Assembly: GCA_016432265.1 (NCBI GenBank)
Contig: CP066681.1
Location: 2,320,342 to 2,384,341 of the forward strand
Source: Micavibrio aeruginosavorus
GTDB lineage: Bacteria > Pseudomonadota > Alphaproteobacteria > Micavibrionales > Micavibrionaceae
Length of the DNA: 64,000 nt
Direction of reading: 5' to 3'
In this document: positions 1 to 7,911 of the stretch, in pieces
Numbering within the stretch: position 1 is the stretch's first letter
Layout of the letters: the number at the start of each line of letters is the position of its first letter
Notes under the pieces: model-generated
Told to the model about the DNA's origin: nothing
Databases searched by the model: none
Seen by the model: the letters and a program-made list of their open reading frames with translations, nothing else
Translations under genes and position numbers: made by a program

Positions 1-360
1 CTGGAATTTGCGACCCATGCCAACAAATAGCGCGTGATCCTCTATCGCCGCATGCCGCAACAAAGGCTCGGCAATGACCACGCGCCCTTCCGGATCGAAC
101 GGCACCTGCACTGCTTCGGCGAAAATCGTCGTCGCCAGATCGTCCTGCGCAGCGGAAAACAGATCGTAATGATCGAGCCGCGCCGCCAGTTCTTCCATCG
201 CGGCATAAGGGAAACCCTCAAGGCAGGCATGCGTGCCCGAACGGAACAGCACGATGCCCGCAAACGATTGCGCCGCCAGCGCCGTGCGAAACGGCGCCGG
301 AACGGAGACACGCCCTTTGCGGTCTACCTTGTTCGCATATGTCGAAAGAAACAGCGCCAT
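1..360 (-). CDS. mraZ: MraZ, transcriptional regulator of the division/cell wall cluster (3' end outside window)
   Basis: The leftward frame reads MALFLSTYANKVDRKGRVSV at its start, the typical MraZ opening with the DxKGRxxxP motif, and repeats the fold in the second half (FDPEGRVVIAEPLL). MraZ is a SpoVT/AbrB-like DNA-binding protein that represses its own dcw operon (mraZ, rsmH, ftsL, ftsI, murE and others). About 120 of the usual 145-150 residues are inside the window; the rest and the downstream genes lie to the left. The ATG at 358-360 has no strong ribosome binding site, only a GGGGAC some 17 bases upstream. Two arrays of GGG repeats lie upstream and are annotated separately. Confidence 0.93.
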   Translation of the reverse strand, partial: MALFLSTYANKVDRKGRVSVPAPFRTALAAQSFAGIVLFRSGTHACLEGFPYAAMEELAARLDHYDLFSAAQDDLATTIFAEAVQVPFDPEGRVVIAEPLLRHAAIEDHALFVGMGRKFQ

Positions 361-481
361 AAGCTGATCGGCCGACGTCCCCGGATAATAAAAAGTTGAG
401 ACAGCGCCGAAAACGAAAAGGTTCCCGGCCCTGTACAGGAAAGGATCACGCCCCGTTTTCAGACGCAGGCATGGTTATATA

Positions 482-506
482 TGGGGTATCATGGGCTTTC
501 ATGGGT
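482..506. promoter_or_regulatory. Probable MraZ boxes: three TGGGN repeats at exact 10-bp spacing
   Basis: TGGGG (482), TGGGC (492) and TGGGT (502) are separated by 5 bases each, read on the + strand. Three TGGGN repeats with 5-base spacers is the described MraZ operator architecture. The array is 120-145 bases before the mraZ start and abuts a TTGACG on the minus strand (512-507) that could be a -35 element, so binding would fit autorepression. No good -10 was found at the matching distance, and the orientation is opposite to the gene. Confidence 0.55.
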
Positions 507-621
507 CGTCAATTCAGGCCATGCAAACCATCCCGTTTCACTCACAACTTTCTACTCCACATCAGAGAGCCATTTTAACCCATTGATAATTCATACTATA
601 TAAGAACGGTCTGATTTTTAA

Positions 622-690
622 CCCCTGGATATCCCTGCTTACCCCCAGCCTTACCCACACGATCCCTGCCCTTATCCCCGTTTCCATCCC
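622..690. promoter_or_regulatory. Second array of 10-bp-periodic GGG repeats upstream of mraZ
   Basis: On the minus strand GGG tracts preceded by A or T recur at about 10-11-base steps: AGGG at 667-664, TGGG at 657-654 and 647-644, AGGG at 636-633 and 626-623, with weaker ones at 690 and 679. The periodicity resembles MraZ boxes, but only two repeats match TGGG. It may be a distal operator of the dcw promoter region. The remainder of 361-919 has AT-rich stretches (a TATATAGTAT at about 595-604 on the minus strand is a possible -10) and no convincing gene. Confidence 0.35.
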
Positions 691-757
691 GAACTTTCTG
701 AAATCAGCCTTCCGCCAGCAGTGAGGCTGAGAAATATTATGTCTATTTTTGATCACG

Positions 758-780
758 AAAAAGCCGCGGAATTGCGCGGC
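758..780 (-). terminator. Intrinsic terminator, leftward
   Basis: On the minus strand GCCGCG, a 6-base loop and CGCGGC are followed by TTTTT. It would stop leftward transcription before the mraZ promoter region. No leftward gene lies directly upstream of it except rnpB, which has its own stronger terminator. Confidence 0.4.
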
Positions 781-919
781 TGGCTGATCGCGACACAACT
801 ATAAGGATATGTAAAACGTTATCAGATTATGAAAACAAACTTGAAGGTTAATGAAACCTTATGGTAATTCATTGATCCAACATGATGAATATCAATGTTT
901 TGTGTGGGGAGAAAACATC

Positions 920-1066
920 ATGCTGTCTATCATCGTCCTGATGGTTCTGGCCATCCATGGCGGACTTTTCGCGGGTACCATCGCGTACTCGGCTTGGAAA
1001 GCCGCGCGTATGGATCAGACCATCACATTTGCAGAAAAACTGTGGTCTTTGCCGCTGTCCTTCTGA
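920..1066 (+). CDS. Small single-span membrane protein, unknown
   Basis: A 48-residue frame begins at an ATG with GGGGAG 7 bases upstream, a good ribosome binding site. Residues 1-24 (MLSIIVLMVLAIHGGLFAGT) form one hydrophobic span, followed by a short tail with basic then mixed residues. It stands alone between the dcw promoter region and the rnpB terminator. I recognise no family. The ribosome binding site and the hydrophobic profile are the only support; it could be non-coding. Confidence 0.4.
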   Translation: MLSIIVLMVLAIHGGLFAGTIAYSAWKAARMDQTITFAEKLWSLPLSF

Positions 1067-1130
1067 GAAGGAAGGCCGCAAATACGTGCGTATGACTGTA
1101 AATATACTGCGTAAAAACACTGCGTAAGGA

Positions 1131-1162
1131 AAAGCCGTCCGGCGTAAACCGGACGGCTTTTT
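1131..1162. terminator. Bidirectional intrinsic terminator (rnpB and small ORF)
   Basis: Perfect 9-bp stem GCCGTCCGG / CCGGACGGC with a 6-base loop, preceded by AAAA and followed by TTTTT, so it works on both strands. It lies about 50 bases past the 3' end of rnpB on the minus strand and after the 920-1066 frame on the plus strand. Confidence 0.85.
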
Positions 1163-1211
1163 CCATGCCCTTAACACGGGCAACCTCGGCCCTTAACGCG
1201 GGCGGAGAAAA

Positions 1212-1586
1212 ATGCCAGAAATCCTGTAAGCCGGGTTCTGTACGCGGTTACCCGCGCGATGACCATTCCTCTGGGATGATCGTTACCGATCACCTCAAGC
1301 AACCAACCCGGGCCACAAGGCGCAGAAAGCCCTATGCGCGGCCCCTATTTGGTCTTGCTTCCGGTGGGGTTTGCCTTACCAGTCCTGTTGCCAGTCCCGT
1401 GGTGGGCTCTTACCCCACCGTTTCGCCCTTGCCTGATCCGTATCGCTACGGCCATCGGCGGTTTGCTTTCTGTTGCACTGATCCGTCAGGTCGCCCTGCC
1501 CGGCCATTAGCCGGCACCGTATCTGCGTGAAGCCCGGACTTTCCTCCCCCGAACAAGCCGGGAGCGGCCATCCGTCCTTCTGGCGC
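1212..1586 (-). ncRNA. rnpB: RNase P RNA, bacterial type A
   Basis: Catalytic RNA of RNase P, which removes tRNA 5' leaders. Read leftward it has the universally conserved pieces in order: GGAGGAAAGTCCGGGCTTC near the 5' end, the ACAGAAAGC / AACCGCCGATGGCC segment, GGTAAGAGCCCACC, AGAGGAATGGTC and the 3' ACAGAACCCGGCTTACAG. Helix P1 closes with GCCAGAA (1584-1578) pairing TTCTGGC (1220-1214), which fixes both ends to within a few bases. Length near 375 nt is normal for alphaproteobacteria. Confidence 0.97.
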
Positions 1587-1591
1587 GGCAA

Positions 1592-1620
1592 CTTTTACAT
1601 GGCTCAGGGCGTAAACGCAA
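1592..1620 (-). promoter_or_regulatory. rnpB promoter inside the end of the amidase gene
   Basis: TTGCGT (1620-1615), a 17-base spacer and TAAAAG (1597-1592) on the minus strand. The predicted start about 7 bases past the -10, near 1585, falls on the 5' base of helix P1. The -35 lies within the last codons of the amidase gene. Confidence 0.55.
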
Positions 1621-2356
1621 GCTTCTGCCGCAAAAGCGCCGCCAGCCGCAGGGCGGTTTCATCATTGGCTCTCCCGGCATAGGGGGGAGTGGATGTAAAG
1701 GCCTCGGGCTGGAAATGGCGCTGGAATTCCCTGACCAGAACCGGCAGGTCAAGCGCCGGATTATAGCCGTACCGCACCAGCGCCTGCTTGAGCCTGGCGT
1801 CATCGCCCAACAACGCCGCCGCTTCGTTGAAATCGGCCTGAATCGGCTGCGGCCAAACGCCGACGCCCGCCGACGCCAGCGTGCGCCACGGGAACTTGTA
1901 ATCCGGGTCGATCTTGCGCCCGGGCGCGATATCGGAATGTGCCAGCACATGATGCGCGGGAATATTGTGGCGACCGAGAATCTGTTTTGAAAGCGCGGCC
2001 AGCGCGTCGATCTGGTCATCGGCAAAATCCGTGTAGCCGTAGGTCGGCCCGCCATTGACCAGCTCTATGCCGATCGAATGCGTGTTGATGTCCGCCACCC
2101 CGCCCCATTCCGATAGCCCCGCATGCCAGGCGCGTGCGCTTTCATCCACATATTGCGTGATCGCGCCATCGACATCAATCAGGTAATGGGCACTCACGCG
2201 CGCGCCATCCGGGCGCTGGCGCGTGGCCATGAAATAACCATCCGGATCCCCCGCATCCCGGCTCTCTGTGAAATGGATGATCAGGAATGTCGGCGACACC
2301 CCGTTCTTGCGTTGGTCGTAGTGGCTTGAATCTTTGCGGACGATGGGTAGACTCAT
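1604..2356 (-). CDS. N-acetylmuramoyl-L-alanine amidase, AmpD/AmiD type
   Basis: Zinc amidase (Amidase_2 / PGRP fold) cleaving the lactyl bond between MurNAc and L-Ala. Likely zinc ligands are H28 (LIIHFT), H140 and D150 (HSDIAPGRKIDPD), matching the AmpD His-His-Asp set. The 250 residues carry a short C-terminal helical extension (about 175-250) that resembles a peptidoglycan-binding segment. No signal peptide is visible, so cytoplasmic recycling of anhydro-muropeptides is favoured over an outer-membrane role. The start has AAAGGAG 6 bases upstream and overlaps the stop of the MFS gene as ATGA, so the two genes are co-transcribed, as often seen for permease and amidase in muropeptide recycling. 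Confidence 0.88.
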   Translation of the reverse strand: MSLPIVRKDSSHYDQRKNGVSPTFLIIHFTESRDAGDPDGYFMATRQRPDGARVSAHYLIDVDGAITQYVDESARAWHAGLSEWGGVADINTHSIGIELVNGGPTYGYTDFADDQIDALAALSKQILGRHNIPAHHVLAHSDIAPGRKIDPDYKFPWRTLASAGVGVWPQPIQADFNEAAALLGDDARLKQALVRYGYNPALDLPVLVREFQRHFQPEAFTSTPPYAGRANDETALRLAALLRQKLAFTP

Positions 2357-3612
2357 CGCGGCTCCTTTACCTTCATCAGCAGTACCATGCCCACAAGCCA
2401 GAAGACAAGGATGGTCGCAATCCCCGCGCGCTGGCTGTCGAATAGCTGCGTCGCCATGGCGAAAACCAACGGCCCCAGAAAGGAAATCGCCTTGCCGGTC
2501 AGGCCGTAAAAGCCGTAAGTCTGGTTAATCATCCCGGGCGGCGACAGGCGGGCCGCCAGCGTGCGACTCGCCGACTGCACCGGGCCTAAAAACAGCCCCA
2601 GCGCCAGCGCAAGTCCAATGAACACCTTTTTATCCGTAACCATGACGACCGCAAGCCCTGTGGCCATCAACCCGCAAAGCGCAATCATGATCGTGCGCCT
2701 GGAGCCGATCCCGTCATCCAGCCATGCGAAAGCCACAGCCCCCAGCCCCGCCGTGACGTTGAGACCAATGGCAAAGATCAGGATTTCCTCAAACTCCATG
2801 CCGAGCGTTCCGGCGGCGTACAGCCCGCCCACCGCAAAAAGAGTATTGAGGCCGTCACGATAGATCATGCTCGACAATAAAAACGTCGCCAGATTTTTAT
2901 GCTGCCGAACGTTACGGATCGTATGCCACAAATCGGCAACACCCTTGCGCGCCGCTGCCCTTATTGAAAGCCCCGTGCGCCCGACATCATGGGTGAAAAG
3001 CAGTAGCGGCATCATAAATACAAAATACCATAGCGCCGTCAGCGGCCCGGTGGCGCGTATATGCGCGGATTGCCCCTGCGGCAGCGGAATGAAGGGTTTC
3101 ATCTCACCAATCCCAAGCAGTCCGGTCAGCGCCAGCACGAGACAAAATAATCCACCCATATAGCCCATGCCCCACGCCCAGCCCGAAATGCGCCCGATCA
3201 TGGCCGGCGGGGCGATATGCGCCAGCATCGCGTTCGAGAAAATCAGCGTCACCTCAAACCCAATATTGGCGATTACGACCAGCGTTAAAACCATCAATAC
3301 GTTCGACGCCGCAGGGTCAGGCACTGCAAGCCAGAGTAATGCCGTAGGAATAACGCATAGCAACGAGAAAAAAATCAGAAATTTCTTGCGTGCGCCGTAA
3401 TCGTCGGCAATCGCGCCCAAAGGCGGACTTAAAAGCGCGATCAGAATGCCCGACAACGCCAGCGCATAACCCCACTGCGCCGATCCTGCCGTTTCATCCC
3501 CCACGATCCCGCGCGCGAAATAAACGCTGAAGACGAACGTCACGATCACCGTGCTGAAGGCTGAATTCCCCCAGTCAAAAAGGCACCATGCGAAGATCGA
3601 TTTTTTATTCAT
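2353..3612 (-). CDS. MFS transporter, UMF1 (Atg22-like) family
   Basis: About 419 residues with roughly 12 hydrophobic spans. The opening WCLFDWGNSAFSTVIVTFVF is the signature of the UMF1 family of major facilitator proteins. Inner-membrane; substrate not known. The frame begins with TTG at 3618, but ATG at 3612 is the more ordinary start; either lies at the stop of the upstream gene. It overlaps the amidase gene by 4 bases. The pairing with a muropeptide amidase suggests import of cell-wall fragments, as AmpG (another MFS protein) does, but this is inference from context only. Confidence 0.85.
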   Translation of the reverse strand: MNKKSIFAWCLFDWGNSAFSTVIVTFVFSVYFARGIVGDETAGSAQWGYALALSGILIALLSPPLGAIADDYGARKKFLIFFSLLCVIPTALLWLAVPDPAASNVLMVLTLVVIANIGFEVTLIFSNAMLAHIAPPAMIGRISGWAWGMGYMGGLFCLVLALTGLLGIGEMKPFIPLPQGQSAHIRATGPLTALWYFVFMMPLLLFTHDVGRTGLSIRAAARKGVADLWHTIRNVRQHKNLATFLLSSMIYRDGLNTLFAVGGLYAAGTLGMEFEEILIFAIGLNVTAGLGAVAFAWLDDGIGSRRTIMIALCGLMATGLAVVMVTDKKVFIGLALALGLFLGPVQSASRTLAARLSPPGMINQTYGFYGLTGKAISFLGPLVFAMATQLFDSQRAGIATILVFWLVGMVLLMKVKEPR

Positions 3613-3614
3613 TT

Positions 3615-4199
3615 TCAATCCGCCGCAAGAAAGTCCCCAAGGCTTACAGACATGAAAAACCAGAGCAGCATAGCCATACAGAACATAACCTTGCTAAGCG
3701 TCCTGACGCTATCTTGATATTCTTTGACCGCAAGCCCCCAAAAGACGACGCACGCCATCCACGCGGGTATCCATACAATCGCGAAAAAGAAAACTATGAG
3801 TATTATAAGTACAATATTCCGTGTCAGGAAAAATGTTGCAGCCGACACCAACAGGCAAATACACAAAACCCACAATAACAGGGTTGAAATATAATCAGCG
3901 TATCCTGTCATCTTTCTGGAATGCAGAAAACAAATCACAGGCACAGCCAGCAACAAAGTCCCCGACAAACTGGCCGCGCCGCCAAAAACCGCTATGTCCC
4001 ACAACGCCCCATATGAAAAGGGCTGCATGACCCCCGCCCCTAAAACCGTGCCTGCGCCCGTAAGGGGAACCATCATGACACCGCCTAGAAAGGGGATGAG
4101 TACAATCAGGTTCGCTGCCAGCAAACCTGTCAGCGCCCTCCTTGAAAATAAAAACCTTAACGCGCTCAGACTGGTTACATCCGTGTGATTTTTATTCAA
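3615..4199 (-). CDS. Integral membrane protein, unknown
   Basis: 194 residues with about five hydrophobic spans (near 24-45, 66-90, 105-122, 124-152 and 172-192). The initiation codon is TTG at 4199, chosen because GGAAGGGG sits 5-6 bases upstream and no ATG occurs in the first 40 codons. It is the first gene of a leftward operon with the UMF1 transporter and the amidase. No family recognised. Its start region is divergent to msrA, 59 bases away. Confidence 0.7.
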   Translation of the reverse strand: MNKNHTDVTSLSALRFLFSRRALTGLLAANLIVLIPFLGGVMMVPLTGAGTVLGAGVMQPFSYGALWDIAVFGGAASLSGTLLLAVPVICFLHSRKMTGYADYISTLLLWVLCICLLVSAATFFLTRNIVLIILIVFFFAIVWIPAWMACVVFWGLAVKEYQDSVRTLSKVMFCMAMLLWFFMSVSLGDFLAAD

Positions 4200-4258
4200 A
4201 AATGCCCCTTCCAGAACTCCGTTTCGTACTAGATTATTCCTACAGAAAGGACGACTGC

Positions 4259-4900
4259 ATGAAAAGCCTTGTTCTCGCAGCGATGGTGTATGCCATGTTT
4301 TCCCTGATCACCCCGACCCAAGCCGCAGACGGCCCCGATTTTCGCAAAGAAAAACCGGATAACATGCCGGTGGCAACTTTCGCAGGCGGTTGTTTCTGGT
4401 GTGCGGAAAGCGAGTTCCGGCCATTGCCGGGGGTGTTGTTCACGATTGTCGGCTACACTGGCGGCAGGATGGAAAACCCGACTTATGATGATGTTTCGAC
4501 CGGCCAGACCGGCCACGCCGAAGCGCTGGAAATTTACTTCGATCCGGCGAAAATATCCTATACCGCACTGGTCGAGCATTTTTTGACCCGCGCCCACGAC
4601 CCCACCGAGCTGAACCGGCAATGGGTCGACGAAGGCCCGCAATACCGCTCGGCGATTTTCTATCACAACGAGGAACAAAAACAGCAGGCGCAAGCCGTGA
4701 TCGACCGCCTGAGCGCCGAGAAGTATTTCAAAAAACCGATCGTGACCGTGCTTGCCCCCGCCGGGCCGTTCTGGATCGCCGAGGAATACCATCAGAATTA
4801 TTACGATAAATACCGGGAAACCTACGGCCAGCCCCACCGCCGCATCGAAGCCAAGAAACTCATGAAAAAAGAGCGGGAAAAAGAAAGGCTCAGGAATTAA
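4259..4900 (+). CDS. msrA: Peptide methionine (S)-S-oxide reductase, exported
   Basis: Repairs S-methionine sulfoxide in proteins. GCFWCAES holds the catalytic Cys (C45 from this start), followed by the family blocks GYTGG, TGHAEALEIYFDP and the C-terminal QNYYDKY. Residues 1-22 (MKSLVLAAMVYAMFSLITPT then QA-A) are a signal peptide, so the enzyme is periplasmic. The ATG at 4259 is chosen over upstream in-frame codons because AGAAAGGA precedes it by 8 bases and the signal peptide starts there. The tail is lysine/arginine-rich. No resolving-cysteine domain or fused MsrB is present. Confidence 0.93.
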   Translation: MKSLVLAAMVYAMFSLITPTQAADGPDFRKEKPDNMPVATFAGGCFWCAESEFRPLPGVLFTIVGYTGGRMENPTYDDVSTGQTGHAEALEIYFDPAKISYTALVEHFLTRAHDPTELNRQWVDEGPQYRSAIFYHNEEQKQQAQAVIDRLSAEKYFKKPIVTVLAPAGPFWIAEEYHQNYYDKYRETYGQPHRRIEAKKLMKKEREKERLRN

Positions 4901-5085
4901 AAAAATCCCCTCACCCTTGGATTTCCGCCATTCTTATGAAACCTTTCCGGTTGCGGATGACGCCTTTATTTTTCCATAAAATTTACCATTCGCCCGCCAT
5001 AATATAAGCTGGGAACAGACGAACCGGCATTCGTGCGCGGGGAAAAAGGCGATCCCGCAAATCGCCTCGAAGGATGTGTGCTTCT

Positions 5086-5676
5086 ATGATGGGACGAAGT
5101 CTGGAATTGATGGGGATGGCCTCCTTCAATGTCTTCCTCGGACTGGTTCTGACCGTCACCTTCCTGAGCCAGAACGACGGGGACAAGCCCTCGCGGCTGA
5201 CCGAGGACAGCGTATCCGCCTTCATTCAGGAAATGGCCGATGTCGCCCAGGGCAAAAGGCCCGAGCTTGATCAGTACGGCATCACCACCTGGTTCATGGA
5301 TCACATTGAAGACCAGAGCCGTTTCACGGCCACCGTCAATATCGCGCAGCCGAACGGCACGGATGACCAGCGTACGCTGGAAATGGATCGGATGAACTAT
5401 ATCAGCCATGTGCTGCAGGAGCTGAAAACGGTGGAGGAGCGCGAGGCCCGCCTGAACATCGAATACGTCAAGATCAACGACGACGGGCGCACCGCCTCGG
5501 TCGTCTTCACCAGTATAGAAAAAGGCCGCATGCCCGTAGCCGATCAGGGGACGGAATATACCATCCCCGTCACAGGCATGTCCTATTGCGAACAAAAAGT
5601 CGCCCTGCGCAACGCGGTCATGAAGGTTTCAGGCGGCACCTGCACCACCAACATCACGCTCTCGGAAAACTTCTAG
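5086..5676 (+). CDS. Membrane-anchored or secreted unknown protein
   Basis: About 196 residues. A hydrophobic stretch at residues 5-28 (GMASFNVFLGLVLTVTFLSQ) can be a signal anchor; the rest is soluble with mixed alpha/beta character and one Cys pair near the C terminus (SYCEQK and GGTCTT). ATG codons at 5074, 5086 and 5089 are in frame; GAAGGA ending at 5074 suits 5086 best. No family recognised. It stands alone and is convergent with the DUF1761 gene, 15 bases away. Confidence 0.65.
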   Translation: MMGRSLELMGMASFNVFLGLVLTVTFLSQNDGDKPSRLTEDSVSAFIQEMADVAQGKRPELDQYGITTWFMDHIEDQSRFTATVNIAQPNGTDDQRTLEMDRMNYISHVLQELKTVEEREARLNIEYVKINDDGRTASVVFTSIEKGRMPVADQGTEYTIPVTGMSYCEQKVALRNAVMKVSGGTCTTNITLSENF

Positions 5677-5690
5677 GGTCTTGCAGAATC

Positions 5691-6143
5691 CTAAAGAACG
5701 TTCGCCGCCGTCCCCAGCATCACCGGGATATAGGCCGTTGCGATATGCACCATGGCAAAGACGTAATACCCGCCCAACTGATAAGCCATATCGATGGCAA
5801 TGGCCTCGAACGAAACCCCTGTGTAAAGCGACCCCATGACAGTCGGCGGCATTGAAAACGCCACCCACAGCAAGCAGGCAAGGCTGATGAATTCATGCAC
5901 CTTGCTGATATTGAGCATATCGACAAAGAACGAGAAGAATGCCGCCGCCAGAAACCACAGCAGCAGCGTGGATACATATTGCAAGGGCTTGACCTTGATG
6001 TCGTCAGCCGTCAGTCCGCGCAGTTCCATCCAGCGCCGCCCCATGACCTTGGGGTGATACCACAGCAGGCCGAGAGCAAAGGCGCCGATGGCCGATGCCA
6101 GAGTCGCTGTGTAAGGAAAGTCTACCGCCTCGATCACGTTCAT
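5691..6143 (-). CDS. DUF1761 family membrane protein
   Basis: 150 residues, four hydrophobic spans. The start with SAIGAFALGLLWYHPKVMGRRWMEL is characteristic of DUF1761, whose function is unknown. AAGGGAG lies 8 bases before the ATG. It follows sdhB by 30 bases on the same strand, so it is probably the last gene of the sdhB transcript. Confidence 0.8.
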   Translation of the reverse strand: MNVIEAVDFPYTATLASAIGAFALGLLWYHPKVMGRRWMELRGLTADDIKVKPLQYVSTLLLWFLAAAFFSFFVDMLNISKVHEFISLACLLWVAFSMPPTVMGSLYTGVSFEAIAIDMAYQLGGYYVFAMVHIATAYIPVMLGTAANVL

Positions 6144-6173
6144 ATATGGTCTCCCTTGTTGCCTGGCCGGGAA

Positions 6174-6965
6174 CTATTCCCGCTCCGCCATCATTTTCTT
6201 GATCTCGCCAATCGCCTGCGCCGGATTCAACCCCTTGGGGCAAGTATTGGTGCAATTCATGATAGTATGGCAGCGATATAATTTAAATGGGTCTTCCAGT
6301 TGATCAAGGCGCTCACCCTTGGCCTCGTCGCGGCTGTCGATCAGCCAGCGATAAGCCTGCAGCAAAATCGCCGGCCCGAGGAACTTATCGCCGTTCCACC
6401 AGTAACTGGGGCACGAAGTCGAGCAACTAAAGCACAGAATGCAGGCCGCAGCCCCGCGCCCGTCATGACCGTTCATCAATTCGGCGTCATCGGCGCTTTG
6501 CAGGCGCTCGCGCGTGGGCGCGGGCGAATCCGCCTTCATCCACGGCTCGATCGAGGCGTACTGGGCATAGACATGGGTCAGGTCGGGCACCAAATCCTTC
6601 AAAACCGGCATGTGCGGCAGGGGAGAAATATGGATATCGCCTTGCACGTCATCTATCGCCTTGGTGCATGCCAGCGTATTCTTGCCATCGATATTCATCG
6701 AGCATGACCCGCAAATCCCCTCGCGGCAGGAACGGCGAAACGTCAGGCTGGAATCAACGTCATTCTTGATATGAATCAGAGCGTCCAGCACCATAGGCCC
6801 GCATTTAGAAAGATCGATCGTGTATTCATCGGTGCGCGGATTATCGTCCGTATCGGGATCGTAACGGTAGATCTTCAGAGTCCTGGCTTTTTTAGCCCCC
6901 TGCGCAGCATTGATTTTTTTGCCGGGCTTAACCCTGGATTTTATGGGCAGTCTCAGTTGTACCAT
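6174..6965 (-). CDS. sdhB: Succinate dehydrogenase iron-sulfur subunit
   Basis: Electron-transfer subunit of complex II, carrying electrons from SdhA to quinone. The [2Fe-2S] domain has [17 protein letters not shown] and LAC; the ferredoxin domain has [17 protein letters not shown], then [14 protein letters not shown] for the [4Fe-4S] and [3Fe-4S] clusters. The usual CILCACC is CILCFSC here, but the cluster-binding spacing CxxCxxC is kept. A basic N-terminal extension of about 25 residues precedes the domain. Unlike the usual sdhCDAB operon, this gene lies about 7.3 kb from sdhCDA, on the same strand, and must have its own promoter. Confidence 0.96.
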   Translation of the reverse strand: MVQLRLPIKSRVKPGKKINAAQGAKKARTLKIYRYDPDTDDNPRTDEYTIDLSKCGPMVLDALIHIKNDVDSSLTFRRSCREGICGSCSMNIDGKNTLACTKAIDDVQGDIHISPLPHMPVLKDLVPDLTHVYAQYASIEPWMKADSPAPTRERLQSADDAELMNGHDGRGAAACILCFSCSTSCPSYWWNGDKFLGPAILLQAYRWLIDSRDEAKGERLDQLEDPFKLYRCHTIMNCTNTCPKGLNPAQAIGEIKKMMAERE

Positions 6966-7065
6966 GATTCAAGTCGCATAGAAGTGGTCGAGAGAAACAA
7001 GCTTACAGAATAAGGCCTTAGTCGGTAGCTGTGAAGCCGGAAACGGCAACGGGGCGCTAAAAAAA

Positions 7066-7437
7066 TCAGGCTTCCAGGCCATAGCGTTGCAGCCGGGACA
7101 AATATGTCCTGGCTTCTTTCATTTTCTCATAGCCCCTGACGCCGCCTTGCTGGATCGTGTCACGGAAAGTATCAACCCGGCGACCGATGGCCTCAAGCGC
7201 GATATAGGCACGAACATCGCGCGGTCGCCCGGTCGGGGTGCCATCTTCACTGTGCTGGGATTTCAGCGTTGTCAAAGCCTGCCTGAGCTGCTCGCACACC
7301 TGCGGGCCTTTATGCGCCACAGCTTTGGTCTTGAACAGATCGATCAGGCCTTTGGGTTTGTCGTCGTCAGGCACCGGGCTCCGGGAGCCCGCATTGCTGA
7401 AAGCATGTCTTAATTTCGGAATATTGAACAATACCAA
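7066..7437 (-). CDS. Hypothetical protein
   Basis: 123 residues, soluble, rich in charged residues, with predicted helices in the C-terminal half (about 60-120). No ATG occurs near the N terminus; the best start is TTG at 7437 or 7431, with only a weak AGG upstream. No recognised family and no membrane segment. It is leftward, about 100 bases upstream of sdhB. Confidence 0.5.
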   Translation of the reverse strand: MVLFNIPKLRHAFSNAGSRSPVPDDDKPKGLIDLFKTKAVAHKGPQVCEQLRQALTTLKSQHSEDGTPTGRPRDVRAYIALEAIGRRVDTFRDTIQQGGVRGYEKMKEARTYLSRLQRYGLEA

Positions 7438-7523
7438 CCTATTATTTGTAATCTTCTGTCTTTAATTTATAACGGGAAAGTCCTAAAATTCCAATAAAAC
7501 GCGCAAATTACTGTTTTACTTGC

Positions 7524-7805
7524 CTATTTAAACAATAAAGACGGGCGGCTGGTTAAAACCGTATACAAAGCCAGCGCCCGGCTGCGGCAGCCATCAGTTT
7601 TCAGGCGTTCGATATCACGCGCCATCTGGCCGATCATGTATTGCTGCCCCTCCATGATATCCTTATCCGATGGCAGCAAACAGTATTCCGGATCGACTGT
7701 TTTTTTCTGTAAATCAGCCTTTTCACGTTCGACGATGGAACGGGCATTTTCCCGTAATCTGACCCAGAATAAGGAGCGGGCCGCCCCCTGTTCATTGTGT
7801 GACAT
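7524..7805 (-). CDS. Hypothetical small helical protein
   Basis: About 93 residues (MSHNEQGAARSLFWVRLREN at the start), mostly charged helix with no membrane span. GTG at 7811 and ATG at 7805 are both possible starts; an AGGGG lies 5 or 11 bases upstream respectively. That AGGGG is one arm of a hairpin annotated separately. Family not recognised. Confidence 0.5.
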   Translation of the reverse strand: MSHNEQGAARSLFWVRLRENARSIVEREKADLQKKTVDPEYCLLPSDKDIMEGQQYMIGQMARDIERLKTDGCRSRALALYTVLTSRPSLLFK

Positions 7806-7813
7806 AATCACGC

Positions 7814-7835
7814 AACCCCTTAAAAATCAGGGGTT
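7814..7835. promoter_or_regulatory. Hairpin covering the ribosome binding site of the 7524-7805 gene
   Basis: Perfect 7-bp inverted repeat AACCCCT / AGGGGTT with an 8-base AT-rich loop. On the minus strand its 3' arm contains the AGGGG that would bind the ribosome. The same hairpin read on the plus strand is followed by GTCCTTGTTTTT and could be a weak terminator, though no rightward gene precedes it. Confidence 0.4.
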
Positions 7836-7911
7836 GTCCTTGTTTTTATGGGCTTAAGGGTATCTGATTGTCTTCGAACCGTCAAATTTGGCCGATACAA
7901 GGAGAAAAACC

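Noticed and set aside
1165-1591. Open frames across 1165-1591 on both strands
   Set aside because: They lie over the RNase P RNA gene, whose conserved sequence and helix P1 are clear.
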